Assembly: GCA_031772625.1 (NCBI GenBank)
Contig: CM062808.1
Coordinates: 142,516,605-142,580,604, forward strand
Origin: Pinus tabuliformis
Taxonomy: Eukaryota > Streptophyta > Pinopsida > Pinales > Pinaceae
DNA length: 64,000 nucleotides
Direction of reading: 5' to 3'
A program made the position numbers and the translations under genes. Numbering within the stretch: the first letter of the stretch is position 1; each line of letters begins with the position of its first letter. A model generated the notes under the pieces. The model was not told where the DNA came from. It did not search any database and saw nothing but the letters and a program-made list of their open reading frames with translations. Shown here in pieces: positions 1 through 12,063 of this stretch.

Positions 1-1237
1 ATCATTGTTTAACCTCGTCAACTTTGACTCTATTCTGAGTCAAGTTTACGTAACAATTCCCCCCTTAAACTTGACTTCAGGTTCCTTGACTAACTCCAGC
101 CAAACCTGCTAAGTCAGATTCTAGCCCTTACCCCCCTTAAAGTTTTTACCTGAGGTATTGTTAACCTAACATCCCCCCCTATCACCTAGGTCTAACCAAA
201 CTTTACTAGTGATTATCCAGGGGTACACATGCCTTACCAGGTCTTACAGTAGTATGCCCATTTACATGCAATAATTTTGACTTCATTAATTTTTTATTTT
301 GTTTATTGTTGTTGCTATTTTGACCCATCCTCTTTCAATTTGATTTGCTCAAAAACTTCTATCAAACTACTCCAACTGCGAGCTCGACGAGAACCTCGTA
401 GATTCCAGCACTGGTGGCCTCACATAGCAGAAAACGAACAATTTTCAAAGCTGCATGAACAATTTTCTTCTGCTGACCTGCATGCAGCCCACGCCTATTC
501 CATCTTTCAACACGACATAGAACACACAAGAAATATCCCTTACCGATTCCCTACAAAAAAAGCTCCGAACAAAATCAACCTTGAATTTTAATATTACCAA
601 AGGTATCTCTCAACCTTCTTTAAAAAGCCGCATGAATCCCGAACAATTCGTCAGCATGTTCCAAACCGATAAGTATTGCAAATGAACTGCAATCCCTGGA
701 AGTTACGGCACTATCTTTCACACATTCTCCTCGAGGTTCTTCCACATACGATTGTTCCACCATTATTTTCAGACCCAGATCTGTAAAAAAGGCTCCATTG
801 ATCTCATCAGGCACTATAAACCCCTGGCATCAAAGAATCCATTCGAAGCCAATATCTGGCTCTGATACTAGTTTTTAAGAAATTTACTGCATAACATAAA
901 TAATTACCGAGAGGAATATATATAATAAAATAACCAACAACAACCATAAACACATAAACACAAATGTTTATCCAGGAAAACCCCAAATCCAGGGAAAAAC
1001 CCAACCTAATAAGATCTCATTAGCATTGGCCAAAACCCTGGCCAATCCGACCAAGTGAGCCTTCACTGCTCACCTCCAAGTCTTCCATTACAATGAAGTC
1101 CTTCCAGCCTTTTATAAGCTCCATTACATATAATACCATGGGTAGAATACTATGGGTGCACAATACCATATTCCCCAAAACCATCACTGTTTAACCTCGT
1201 CAACTTTGACTCTATCTCAAGTCAAGTTTACGTAACA
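1..1237 (-). mobile_element. Short pol-less LTR retroelement (TRIM/LARD-like), left LTR cut by window edge
   Basis: Bases 1-55 repeat at 1183-1237 with a few differences, so these are the matching ends of two LTRs. Reading on the minus strand, a polypurine tract (a run of C on the plus strand, 59-64) directly follows the left LTR. A primer-binding-like site complementary to initiator Met tRNA (plus strand GCTCTGATACTA, 859-870) precedes the right LTR. The internal part is only about 0.8 kb and shows no gag or pol motifs, so the element must rely on a partner, probably Copia-type judging by the primer site. Most of the 3' LTR lies outside the window, so the target duplication cannot be checked. 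Confidence 0.72.
871..1237 (-). repeat. 5' LTR of the short pol-less element
   Basis: The right boundary ends TAACA on the plus strand, so the LTR starts TGTTA in the sense direction. It is fixed by the repeat shared with bases 1-55. The left boundary is set only by the adjacent primer-binding-like site and may be off by some tens of bases. It is about 370 bp, short for an LTR, as usual in TRIM-type elements. Confidence 0.6.
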
Positions 1238-3650
1238 GTGCATGGTGGGTGTTTATGGCTGGAGGAGCCCATCCCCATCATAGACCACCTAATCAATCAA
1301 ATTACCCGACTCCTGTGTAAAGAAGAAGACCCCACAAACATTTTGGAGGGTAAAAGCAGTGATTTGGCCATCACGAAGGCCATGAAAAATAAATACATGC
1401 TGGAGAAGAAAAAAAGGGGCTACGCAATCTCCAGTATCAACAAGAAGGCAATCAAAGTTGTGACTTAGATACTGGCACGTAAGTTCATGCGGAAGTGTCG
1501 CGCGGATGAAGTTCTCGCACCAGTGGTTGCACTTTCCAAACAGTGCGCAGACGGGGCCCAATTTAAGTAGTCCGAATTCTTGTGCAAGGAGTTCCTGGAG
1601 AATTGCCACAAGGCACAAGAACAAGGGAAAACCTTCCACTATGCATGGCTTCTGCTATCCATAGTGCTGGTGGCTAGGGAATTTCCTGAGGACAGCCAGT
1701 TCCCCACAATTGCAAGGGATCTCCTGGAGGCTGCGAATTACGCTTCACTGTGGGCCACTAAAGACATGAACCGCATTTGCGACAGTAAATTATTCTGGGT
1801 GTTCATGGAGATGAACATCTAGATGGGGATTAACTGCAAGCCATGGTTATCACCCACTGTCTACAACAACCTACAAAGTTTCGCAGAGTTTAAAGCGCAC
1901 TTTCATCACATCTACCTCAGGGCATGCAAGGACCCTACAAAGAAGTGGAACGAACTACCCTATATAGCCACAGATGGTGTGATCTTTGACATACTTGAGA
2001 CGTGGCCATCGGAGTGGCGTGCACCAGATATCTCCGCGATGGAAAAGTATGTTGCGCAGAAGAAGAAGGAGGAGGCAAAATTGTGCGTGGCATAGTTGGA
2101 CAAAAAGATAAGGAAAGAAGCAGTAGCAGCAAAGGTGCAGGAGGCACAGGATGCTGCACAGACAGCAGCATAACATCAAAAGGCCACAACAGTAGCATAG
2201 AAGGTAGCCAAAAAGGAGCGCAAGGGCTAGAATTTGCCTTCGCCTGAGCAGGAGCAAGAGATGGAAACAAAGGTAGAGGAGGTTAGCGTGGACCCACATA
2301 TAGCATCAACACAATTGAAGAGCTAGCGCCCGAGAGAGTAGATGGGGTTGCACAAGAAGGTAAAAGCATCTAAGCTATCTATTAACTTGATCACCCTTAC
2401 TGAGGGGGATTTACATGATATAGGAGAGACGATGCGTGACGTCACCACAAAGGCCCTCTAGAATTTTGCGGAGGAGAATCAAATTGGGTTGGGGGCCCTT
2501 CGAGCACAGATTTAGGGGTTGCAGGTGTGCACTTCTCAGGCTAGTACTCTCTCGACCAGCCTCATAGTAGGAACAACTACAACTGAGGAAATGTTGCGCA
2601 CTCGTACGACCAACACAATAGTGCTACCAGAAGGGGAACTAGTTAGAGAAAATGGGGTGGACGGGCCTACGGTTAGTACATTGAAAGGAATAGGGATCAA
2701 CATGCTTGCGCTCCCTCGAGAGATGCTCTATGTTCTGCAGGATGGGATTACTGCAGAACTACAGGCTAGGGAGAGCCGCATGTTGTAGATGTTGAGTGAG
2801 CAGAGGATCAACATGGAGCAGTTGAGCTTGCAGCATGGCAAGGTCATGTCTCAGAACAGGAAAATGGTGCAGGTAATTGAAGAAGCCTGCTAAATGGTCC
2901 CTAAGCTGGCCATCCCAGCAAAAGCACCAGCAGAGGTGCGCATCTAGAGATTAGTAGCAGAGGTGCGCAGTGCTTAAGAAGAAATGGCCAAGGTTCAGCT
3001 GGAGTTGAACCTTCAGATAGCAGAGTTTTGGTTGAAGGCGTAGCATTCAACTCCTCTAAAGGTAAGGGAACAGTGCGCCAACGCCATTACATCGGGAATG
3101 GAGGAGATCAGTAGTGCAGTGAGGGACTGCACCAAAATGTTGGAAGAATTGTTCGAGGTCCTCACCAACCTATAGGAGGACCTGAACATATAACACTTAG
3201 AAACAGAGGCACGTGAGCTACAGCAACAGTATTACAATGTCAAAGGGACCACGTAGATGGTGGCCCTCACGCAGAGGCTCACGCGTATGCAACAGGCCAA
3301 AGCGCTTAAGGAGAAAGTAGAGAGCGCGACACAGAGAAGCAGTTTTGAAGGTGCGTGTTTAGCCTTGGATCGACGAGGCCTTCGTAATCACCAAAACAAT
3401 TGAATACAAGCTCACATAAATGCAGGGGATGCAAAAACAGATACAGGGGAGGAGTTCCAACACTGCGTCTCGGAACAACGCATACAGGAGATACAACAAG
3501 CAGCCGCTTAGTGCACTGCCAACTTTGCAACAGTCTGAGCAGAATTGGGAGGTCTCCATGCGAAGATCTTCGTACCAATAAAGTGAATCGAGGGCGAGTC
3601 ACGATGTTTGTGTTGGCAGCTAGTTGGGCATGCGATCCCCCCAAGGCAAG
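1238..3650 (+). pseudogene. Decayed gag-like or plant-mobile-domain-like coding region
   Basis: One reading direction carries a chain of coding-like segments (best at 1238-1468, 1580-1822, 1823-2095 and 2519-2788). They are rich in charged residues; the early part is globular-looking, and the later part (after about 2040) is rich in K, E, A and Q like a long coiled coil. I do not recognise a catalytic motif and see no reverse transcriptase. The short LTR element to the left appears to have landed inside it, because coding-like sequence starts right at that element's edge. I infer a retroelement gag-like protein, but a captured host domain is possible. It is broken, with roughly ten or more interruptions, so it is old. 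Confidence 0.45.
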
Positions 3651-4551
3651 TTTTGGGGCTTAAAGCCCAAGTTTTGACTAAGTCCATTGTAAAGAATCTG
3701 TGATTTGTGGGCGCGAAGCGTGAAGTTTTAATGGAGTCATAGAGTTTTCCGCCTTTACTTTTGTAAATGTAGTGTCAGCTTGATAGTTCTACCCATGGTT
3801 TGTGGGCCATGGGATTGTATAAATAGAGCGAGGCTCTAAGTGTAAAGAAATAACAATCAGAGAGGAAATCAATTCATGAAGCATTGAGTCGAGGTATAGA
3901 GTCGTGTCTTTGGGTCGTAGAGTAGGAGAAGGCTCTGCAGCTGAATGCGCAGAGGCCTAGTACTCCGCAGCCGAGTGCACGGACCCCTGCAGCTGAGTGC
4001 GTAGGTCAAGCTGAGTTTGTAACCGATTGAAGCATTAATAAAGAGAAGTTTTTCAATATTTTTATGTATCTTTTCCTGTTTTATGCATTGAAGTACATTG
4101 GGTATGAATTGCAAGTTTATTGTTTATTTGTTGCGCGAACTTATATGAATGTGCTGAATAAGTAAATATAATATAAGGTATCTATTTACGCGAAGTAACT
4201 AATTGTGATAAGTAAGATCTGTGGTGTGACTAGGGGAAATAGCATAGATCACTTCTCTAGCAGCATGAAAGCCCCACAACCCCTGGTTAGGGCTGCATGA
4301 AGACGAATATAACAAGGGCGTGAAGGCCTCGCGGGATAGGAAAGTGTGCAAAGTAACCTACGCGAAGGTATTCACAATTGGACTAAATCAACCACTTAGA
4401 CATCTCAAAGGTGTGAAAACCTGGTTCCAGCATCCCCCCATATTGCTTTGGGTGAGACCTCAGTCTGTGCTCCGCGGACTTTTGTCGAAAGGGCCAGTAG
4501 TACAGGGATTTGTTTAGCTAATTAACTTCGAACCTAGGTCAGGCCCCAACA
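3611..4551 (+). repeat. Possible LTR following the gag-like region
   Basis: The stretch begins TGTTGGCAGC and ends GGCCCCAACA, so it has matching inverted termini of TG...CA type. Inside are a TATA box (TATAAATA, 3818-3825) and an AATAAA signal near 4033, spaced as in an LTR with promoter and polyadenylation functions. Between them (about 3930-4010) lie three diverged copies of a short CAGCTGAGTGCG-type repeat. Its partner LTR would be left of the window, so the assignment rests on these internal signals only. Confidence 0.4.
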
Positions 4552-5039
4552 AGCCAACATTACCCCAAGATAGTGCTATGTTTGCCATTGTCGATGTTAG
4601 AACCTGCAAAACTACATAGATAGACAGGGCCTAAGCATACTGAAGAAAGCTCTAGAAATTTTACCCCCGTGAAAGAAGGTTGCAGAAATATCTTAGTGTT
4701 GATTATATCCATAAGAAATATTTTAGTGCTATTGGGGTTGAAATTCTATTTATAAATCTGAGAATATCCATAATAAATTGTTTTATAATCATGAAAGGGA
4801 GAAAGTTGCATATGTTTAAAATAGATGATTTTATGAAATAAACACAAATCCCATGAAATAGAAAATATGTGGTTCACTAGTTAGTTTGCATCTTTAAGGT
4901 TCTATGCAGCCGACAAATATGAGGACCCATCTGCATGCAATACACGTGCCTTTTAAATAATCATCTGGACAGTTCAGTAAGGAGGTCTCCAAACAACCTA
5001 CGTTCCATCCATACTCATCTCACCTCTTACAATTTCTTC

Positions 5040-5360
5040 AGAACTTGTTTCATATGTCCCTTGGTGCCACAAATTTACTTGTTACAGATTATTCACACCT
5101 TATTTCCTATGTCCCTTGGTCTCACAAGTTTATCTTTTTCTTCACAACTTGTTTCCTGTGTCCCTTGGTCTCACAAATTTATCTTTTTCTTCATGGATTG
5201 TTTCCTGTGTTCTATGTTGCTTGGTCTCTTTTGAGCTTGTTTACAGTGTTGCTTGGTCTCATAGATTGTCCACCAAGAAATGGGTATATTATATTTTGAG
5301 CTTGTTTCTTGTATTGCTTGGTCTCATAGGCCTATCCACCAAGAAATGAGTATATTATAT
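5040..5360. repeat. Degenerate tandem repeat with CTTGGTCTCA core
   Basis: The core CTTGGTCTCA, or close variants, recurs six times at uneven 34-64 bp spacing. It is linked by similar segments rich in TTTATCTTTTTCTTCA or ending in CACCAAGAAATG. The last two units (from about 5225 and 5287) are the best preserved. Overlapping open frames here are a by-product of the repeat and were not called as genes. Confidence 0.7.
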
Positions 5361-6093
5361 TTAGGATTTTTATATTGTTTCAAAGTTTCAGATACAATAA
5401 GCACAAGAACAAGGACAAAAAATTGTGTAAAAATCCAAGATGTGTTTTTAGTAATTGGTTTAAGTTGAATCAAGTTAGTTGAATCAAGTTTTTTTTGGGG
5501 CTATGATTTGGCTCTTGCCTAGTGGTTTAATAATTGCTACATATTTTATGTTGTTGTTGTGTGAAGGCACTAAACTTTGGAGGAAATAAGAGAAGGAAAT
5601 CAAAGTTGCACGTGTAATAAAGATCTATGTTATTGTGAAGTCAACTCCGACATCAAAATTGTCATTGTCGCTATGCTTCATTCTGCTTCACATAAAGAAA
5701 ATGATTTTTCATACTTACTCCTGAACATGGTCATTTCAAATCTATGAAGGAAGTTGCGGATCTTGCATGACAAAAGTCTCTTGCTAGGAAGTTTATATCC
5801 CAAGCAGAATTCTTATCATCAACTACGAGGTTCTATGAACGCTTCCATGTATGTCTTACTGACAAATAACAATAACCATTCTTACCCTATAATAATTTTG
5901 AGAATGAATTTTCTCTATATCATAGAATCTTAAAAATTTCTAAATTAAAATCCATTTACTCACCTTAGTTGAAGACCTTGAAGACCTTAGGCAAGCCTTG
6001 TGGTTGTGCTTTTGGTTTGGGGCTAGCAGCAGTTACAACTAAGTATGGTTCTGTAAGTCTTCAACTACATACATCACTCGCCTGTGCTTGTGT

Positions 6094-6335
6094 GGTTTGG
6101 GCATATCTAGTTCCTGTCATGCCATAATTACAGAGTTTATTTTCTTGATATAAACTTCCAGCTTGTACCTATGTGTTGTGGGTGTATCTAGTTCTTGCCA
6201 TGCCATCCACATAAATTATGGAAAATATTTGCTTGATACCAACTCTTTACTTATCCCTATGCATTTTGGGTGTATTTAGTTCATGCCATGCCGTCCATAA
6301 TTTCAGGAAATATTTGCTTAATACTTCTGAGCAGC
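6094..6335. repeat. Three-copy tandem repeat, unit about 80-90 bp
   Basis: Units start near 6094, 6175 and 6263. Each contains a GGGTGTATCTAGTTC-like segment, a TGCCATGCC segment and a final TTTGCTTGATA-like segment. The copies differ by substitutions and small indels, so the array is not recent. Confidence 0.7.
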
Positions 6336-6735
6336 AAATGTCCATTGAATCGTGAAAAATTTTAGGGGCTAATATTCACAAGTGGGCTAATTTTCCATGA
6401 TTTTTCCAAAAAAGAAGATTTGCTAATTTCTGTTTTTTTATAAAAACAATTCGCCCAAATTTTACAATATAAAATTAGTTTACCTTAAAAATCGCCAACA
6501 TTATATGGAGTATATATAAAATCATTATAAATTTGAATAATTTTACAAATATGCCAATAAACATTTTATAGTTTGTATATTAGGGACTAGTGAGATTCGT
6601 CAATGTTTTTAAACTTCAAGATAATTTTCCATCCTTAAAATTTTCCCTACATTCAATTGTCACTCGGAGAAGAATGTTAAGCTCTAAATCTATACCTATG
6701 GCGAGTTTACCATAGATGGATATGGTGGCATGTGT

Positions 6736-6832
6736 AAGGTGTATTTTTGGTGGCGGGTTTATTAAGCCTGTGGTATGTCAGGTGTATTTCTTGGAGTGTG
6801 GAAGGTGTATTTTTGGTGGTGGGTTTATTTTT
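6736..6832. repeat. Short direct repeat, 28-bp unit spaced 66 bp
   Basis: A segment starting AAGGTGTATTTTTGGTGG occurs at 6736 and again at 6802 with one difference. A weaker GGTGTATTTCTTGG copy lies between them. Probably a slipped local duplication. Confidence 0.6.
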
Positions 6833-7524
6833 GGGAGCTCTGACCTCATGGGCTCCATCAAAGGCAGTCAAAACTTTGGGTAAAATTGACAAAATGCAAT
6901 CAAAATTTTGAGAGAATCAAAATTTGGATAAAGGTAACCCAAGTGAATGCAAACTTTGGATAAAATCAACAAAGCAAATCAAAAAATAAGATCTCCAATG
7001 TAAATGACCAATGAAAAATATAGTAAAATTAATTAAATAATTTATATTATCATTTTTTTTGGTTAAAAATTTGGTTAAAGCAGTGCATGTTATTTGATAT
7101 TTAAAAAATCAAATAAAATTAATTCAATATCAAAGGTTATATATTCTACCTTTCTTAATGCATCTGAAATTAAAGGTACTAATCCCATAATCTCACATGC
7201 ACTCATCATATACAAGATAACATTTTACGAATAATTAGCTAAGATTAAGCTTTCCCTCTATGATGCTATATTTATAGAGAACTTGTTTCAATTTCACCTC
7301 CACCTTTACAATTAATAGATTTTCACAACACCCTTTGCACGTTAGATAGCTATGTTAACTCCTTTTTATATAAATTTAGACGAATGATATAAATATATCA
7401 GGATAAAAGAATATAAATATCATGAAAAATTTAATGGAGAGTTTTATATTTACAAATAGTTTTAAGACTCATTCCATATTTCGTGGCGAGTAGACAGATA
7501 GGTAATGGGGAAATATGTGTCGCC

Positions 7525-7572
7525 GTGATTAGTGGAATCATGAAATGGGTGATTAGTGGAATCATGAAATGG
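7525..7572. repeat. Perfect 24-bp tandem duplication
   Basis: The unit GTGATTAGTGGAATCATGAA plus TGG is present twice in direct succession without a difference. It lies in AT-rich spacer and looks recent. Confidence 0.85.
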
Positions 7573-8039
7573 GAAAAATATTGGAACGATGAGTAATGAG
7601 ATTACTAAATTAAGTAGAATATCAGGTATAGACAGGAATTATTTAGAATATCAAGAATTAATAAATAAGAAAAAAAACATATCAAACCCGAAAAAATACG
7701 TTGAACAATGAAATGTCGAAGATTTTATCCGATTTGACGGGAAGGCTACTGAAATTAGGAGTTTAGGCAACCCCAAAGTCATATTAGATGATTATAAATC
7801 TATTGAAAGGTAAGCGTTAAATTCCTACACGAATAAAACATTAAATTATAAGTGTGGATTTGTGAATTTAAATACATTTACAAATTAATAACCATGAAAA
7901 TTTTGAAGATAAACCTTTCAATTCAGTAGCGAGTAGTGGGATCCGTTGGGTGAAAAGGTTAAAAAAATATGTCGAGGTAAACAGGGATCAGTGAACGATC
8001 CAAAAAAACACACATATATTGAATAAAAAATATATGGCG

Positions 8040-8083
8040 AGCGGTAGGATCGCCTAAGATTAGCGGTAGGATCGCCTAAGATT
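8040..8083. repeat. Perfect 22-bp tandem duplication
   Basis: The unit beginning AGCGGTAGGATCGCCTAAGA is repeated twice head to tail without differences. It is of the same kind as the duplication at 7525-7572. Confidence 0.85.
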
Positions 8084-9459
8084 TTATCCCATGTTAACTC
8101 GCCGGATCCTAAACACAAAATTTTGAACAACCCCAACCGCAAAGTCTAAACAAAACATATTAAACTTAAAAACCCAATAGGTAAATCCCTAATAAAAATA
8201 ATAATAATAATAATAAATTTGACTGTAGTGGCGGGAGAACCGTCGTTTTTTTCGGACACATGAATCGGACTACGTGAGAGTTAATATTAATGTATGTTTT
8301 GATAGACATATTCATAGGTATTTTATTAATTAAAGACAACTAAGTGTTGTATCCCCTCCATTGCTAGCATTTTTTATAGGGTTGTTATAATCGTGACAAC
8401 TCATCGTCAGATTCCCAGGATTGTTATTTGATTTTGATGATAAATTAAGTTGTTATCATAATTACACTGAAAGTATTTTTTTTTTAATTGGTCCGGCTAA
8501 GCATTGTTTACCTTTTTCAACTGCTTTTCACATTTGTCAACCTATTATCCTATTATTTTACCCATTAAGTGACCTATGTTCATCTCCAGGTCACCTTCGC
8601 CATCTCCACCGTCCTCTCCGCCGCCTTCATATAAGAAAATTGAAATATGAAAACCTACCGAACACAATTAATTAAAACGAATGAATCTTTTCGAGCACGC
8701 GGTCCTTACAATTTTTTTATTCTTTTTAACGTATGGAAAACTTCCACCTATCATATGGATTGGCCAAATTGAAAAATTCCATTTGTCCATCTCCAATTGC
8801 GGAGAGCTTCCATCTTTTGTGGGATTTTCAACTTGATTCGTTACCGGCAAAGATTCATTTTCAGAAATGTTGCTTTATGCGGTTTGAACTCGTGACCATT
8901 TAATGAGAAAGAGATTTCGTATTTGACATCTCATATATATGTTGGAAATTTGTGGTAATTTCAAACACAAATTAATTGAATACAGAGTCAATGTTCTGTT
9001 TTTCTCTACAGGATCTTTAACATAGGGAAGCTAAATTATTTTCTGAGAACAAAGATTTTTCACACCTATAAAAACTTTATATTCATTAATAAAATGCCTG
9101 ATACATATTTTTTCCTCTCTCTTAGAAAGATTCACAAAGAATTTCCACCAAAAATAAAATTACACACTGCTGTAAAATAAAACATTTCTTACATTTACTA
9201 CTGTAAATGTAATTCCTTGCTCTACAATTCAATCAAAAGAAAATTTACATTACTCTTTTTCACTACTGTGTGAAAAATTTTCTTCACATTCACTCCTGTG
9301 TGAAATTTTTCATTACATTCAAGCCGCTGGTCTTTCACATTGACATTTGCACTACTGAGCATTCCCAGTCATTTCAACGAACAACTAAAAGCTCCTCCCT
9401 GCTGCTTTTTTTTTCCCTTCTTCATTTCACAGTCAACAAACAACTAAAAAAACGGAGTT

Positions 9460-9704
9460 GTCTATAATGCGACTTTTTGGAGATTCCGGTGACGGAATCC
9501 GGCAGAAGAAATTGAGGTTAAATCTTGATTTGTTGCAGTTAAAATGGTTTTTTAACTGCATATTTGGATTCAGCACCCTCGAAAATCCCTGGGACGCTTT
9601 CATTGTGCAGAAACTAGCTATCAAACTTGCGATTCCAATAAATTCCTGCCGGATTTCGACCGGAAAAACCCGCCAGAAAAGCTTTCAAAAAGTCGCGTTA
9701 TAGA
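9460..9704. mobile_element. MITE-like element with long terminal inverted repeats
   Basis: The left end GTCTATAATGCGACTTTTTG is matched, as its reverse complement with one difference, by the right end at 9685-9704. Complementarity continues inward imperfectly: CCGGTGACGGAATCCGGCAG on the left pairs with a diverged copy at about 9645-9662. The arms are therefore about 45-60 bp around a middle of some 130 bp. At about 245 bp with no transposase, this has the build of a miniature inverted-repeat DNA transposon. A clear target duplication is not visible, so the superfamily is unknown. An open frame spanning it is probably accidental. Confidence 0.65.
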
Positions 9705-10531
9705 CTATTTCCAAAAAAACTTACCTACATCTTACTTGTGCGCGGTAAAAAAAAACAAACTAGGCCATACCTTTCATGAATTAAAAATAAATAAAATTAA
9801 AACCTTTTACCAAACATTCTACGAACTACATTAAATTTCATTAATGACTTTTACTGAGAAAGAACGGGCGGTCAAAATGTAACTTTTACTCCACGTCAAA
9901 TCGCACGGAGGTCAGCGTGATAACCAAGAAGCATGTAGCCTGCTGCCATGGTCGTTGAGCTGATCCAACGGTTGACTTTAATTCTCCGCAGGTCCCATTT
10001 GCACGAGCTTTAGTTTCCGGGGGATGGGTGGTTTTGTGGCCACGCGGCATTGATTCCTGACAAATACCACACAACGTGAAAGGTGGTGCGGGCAAAATAC
10101 CAGCGGTTTTGTGGAATTAAATGTAGGCAGGTGAAATTACAATTTCAACCTATTATATATATATATATATATATTTTAAATTAAAAAGCCTATTTTAAAT
10201 TAAAAAGCCTTAAATCAGTGTGGGAACACGTCATTCATGTGGTTTTTAAATGATGATGAAAGTTGCAATATATAATGCCACAATTTATGTTAGTTGGGAA
10301 AATTTGTGGAGTCTTACATTATCTTGGTTTTGAAGGCTTAAAAATGAATAAATCATGATGTTTAACACGTGTAAGGTTTGATGTTCGAATTCACAAAAAT
10401 GAAATTAGTCATTATATTCCAAATGTATATAAAAAGGTTAAATATAATTTTATTTGGAATTAGTCATTATATTCCAAATGTACATAAAAAGGGTTAAATA
10501 TAAATTTATTTATCATATAAAATAAGTGGTT
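9705..10531. other. Spacer with simple repeats before the LINE
   Basis: A less AT-rich patch lies at about 9880-10100 with no protein I can recognise. An AT dinucleotide run follows at about 10155-10173, then a doubled TATTTTAAATTAAAAAGCC unit (about 10172-10210). Near 10401 and 10456 there are two copies of a unit of about 50-55 bp starting GAAATTAGTCATTATATTCC. No gene is supported. Confidence 0.65.
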
Positions 10532-10785
10532 GAAATTGTGTCATGCCCCAAACGATAGAAATTTTTTTGTGGAGCCGCCGAAAACTGAAGACTTAGCCGT
10601 CGACGCCTTTGGCCGCAGGCCAGCCTCGGCCTCCTCGCTGCAAGAAAGGAGCTTGCATCTGATACCTTGTCCTGGGCTTCACGCTGAAACAAAGGTCATT
10701 GCATCTGGAATATTGGAAAAATCCGCCTGCTTGAATTGGAAAGCTTGGGCTGTTGGGAGCAAGCCAGCGCGGCCCCGCGGATGCC

Positions 10786-12060
10786 ATGGAATCCAGCGGG
10801 GGCTCTGCCCCTCCTCTCAACCCACCTCCTGAGATATCAGCATTCAAAGCATTAATAGCCGCAAGCCAGAAACGCCCTCCCACAGCAAGCCAGCAGAAGT
10901 TCGTCAAGAAACTTGGATCGATTCCTACGGTTGCCCTTCCTGAAGAAGAAACATGCAAGGCAGCACTGAACCTAGCGGAAAGAGGATTAATAGGACAGTT
11001 TACGGGCCTCTGGCCTTCTCCAAAATCGGTCGAGAACTGGACCCAAAGAAACTGGTCTCCACTGATTAAAGACGGAGTCAAGAGCTATTTTGTGGGCAAA
11101 GGGTTTTTCGTATTTGTCTTTGAGAACCCGGAAGACAGAAGTCTCATCTTCAGAAATGGCCCTTATTTCATGGGACCACAAGGCCTGTATCTTAACAAAT
11201 GGTCTCCTGACTTTGATCCCTCTCAGGATGTCCCCTCCGCTGTCCCAGTGTGGGTGCGACTCCCCCACCTGCCCCTACACTATTGGAATCAAAAAACCTT
11301 CTAGACCATTGGTAATGCACTATACACATGCGCCTGAATTTGCGTAGAGGTTGACCTAGAAGAGGGTTTGCCTGAAGCAATAAAGCTCTCTGTCGTTGGG
11401 TGGACTCACATCCAGGAACTGGATTATGAACAGCTCCCTTTCAAATGCAGACACTGCCACGAGCATGGCCATTTTGTGAAGCATTGCAAGAAAAAAGCAG
11501 AAGATCAAACAGACAAAACAAATGAGGACCAATGGACGGAAGTTCGAAAGACTGCTCATCAAAAAAAAGGAAATGGAAAAGGGCATATCTCCGGAGTTCC
11601 AGGCAGCTCCAAGAGCAACCAAGATATGGATGCAATCCCGAATGACACTGAAAAAGACCAGACCGACAATCAAGAAATGGATGCAACCCTGAATGACAAT
11701 GAAAAAGATCAGACCGTCATAGCAGGTAAGACACAAGAAAAAAAGGCAAATACAGAAGATCCACCATTAAACCAAGAAGGGGGAGAAGCTACACAAACTG
11801 AGACTATGCAAGGTAGCCCCTCTAATCCATCTTATGCAGAAGTAACAAGGAAAAAACCAATAGACAGTGCGAGTTCTTCAGAGGATGAAGCCTTTGAACG
11901 CCCCTCTAGAAGAGCAGGAAGGAAATCCCGCAAAGAAATAAGGGAAGAGGAAGCTGAGAGACTCAAAGTCCAAGGTAGCCAGTCCACCATAGAAATGTCC
12001 ATTGGAAGAAATACAAGACCAAGGCCTTCAAAGGGAGGCCCAACCCCCCCCCTCAAATAA
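10786..12060 (+). pseudogene. LINE ORF1: RNA-binding gag-like protein with CCHC knuckle
   Basis: The start is taken at the ATG at 10786, in good context (GCCATGG). The frame runs 424 codons to TAA at 12058-12060. The N-terminal half resembles the plant DUF4283-type domain of LINE ORF1 proteins. It is followed by a zinc knuckle with spacing CX2CX4HX4C (around 11446-11490), then a charged, low-complexity tail. The protein would coat LINE RNA. There are two in-frame stops: TAG at 11302-11304 and TGA at 11335-11337. The TGA fits a CGA codon changed by cytosine deamination. No frameshift is needed across the ORF, so it is only lightly broken. Confidence 0.85.
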
Positions 12061-12063
12061 ATC

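Larger units (their letters stand above)
4552..9459. other. AT-rich spacer without recognisable genes
   Basis: Nothing in this stretch looks like a conserved protein. All open frames are short, and most follow low-complexity sequence. What can be named are several small tandem repeats, listed separately, a (TAA)n run near 8200-8215, and a small GC-rich patch at about 8590-8630 preceded by a pyrimidine-rich tract. Long A- and T-rich runs dominate from about 6300 to 8500. Confidence 0.7.

Noticed and set aside
277-591. 104-codon plus-strand frame
   Set aside because: It lies antisense within the short pol-less LTR element and shows no known motif, so coding is not supported.
5045-5349. Overlapping frames with repeated LVSQIYLF-like peptides
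   Set aside because: They follow the degenerate tandem repeat at 5040-5360. The repetitive peptide is a consequence of the DNA repeat.
9458-9703. 81-codon open frame
   Set aside because: Its span coincides with the MITE-like inverted-repeat element, so the frame is most likely accidental.
10593-11081. 162-codon minus-strand frame
   Set aside because: It is antisense to the LINE leader and ORF1 and has no recognisable motif.
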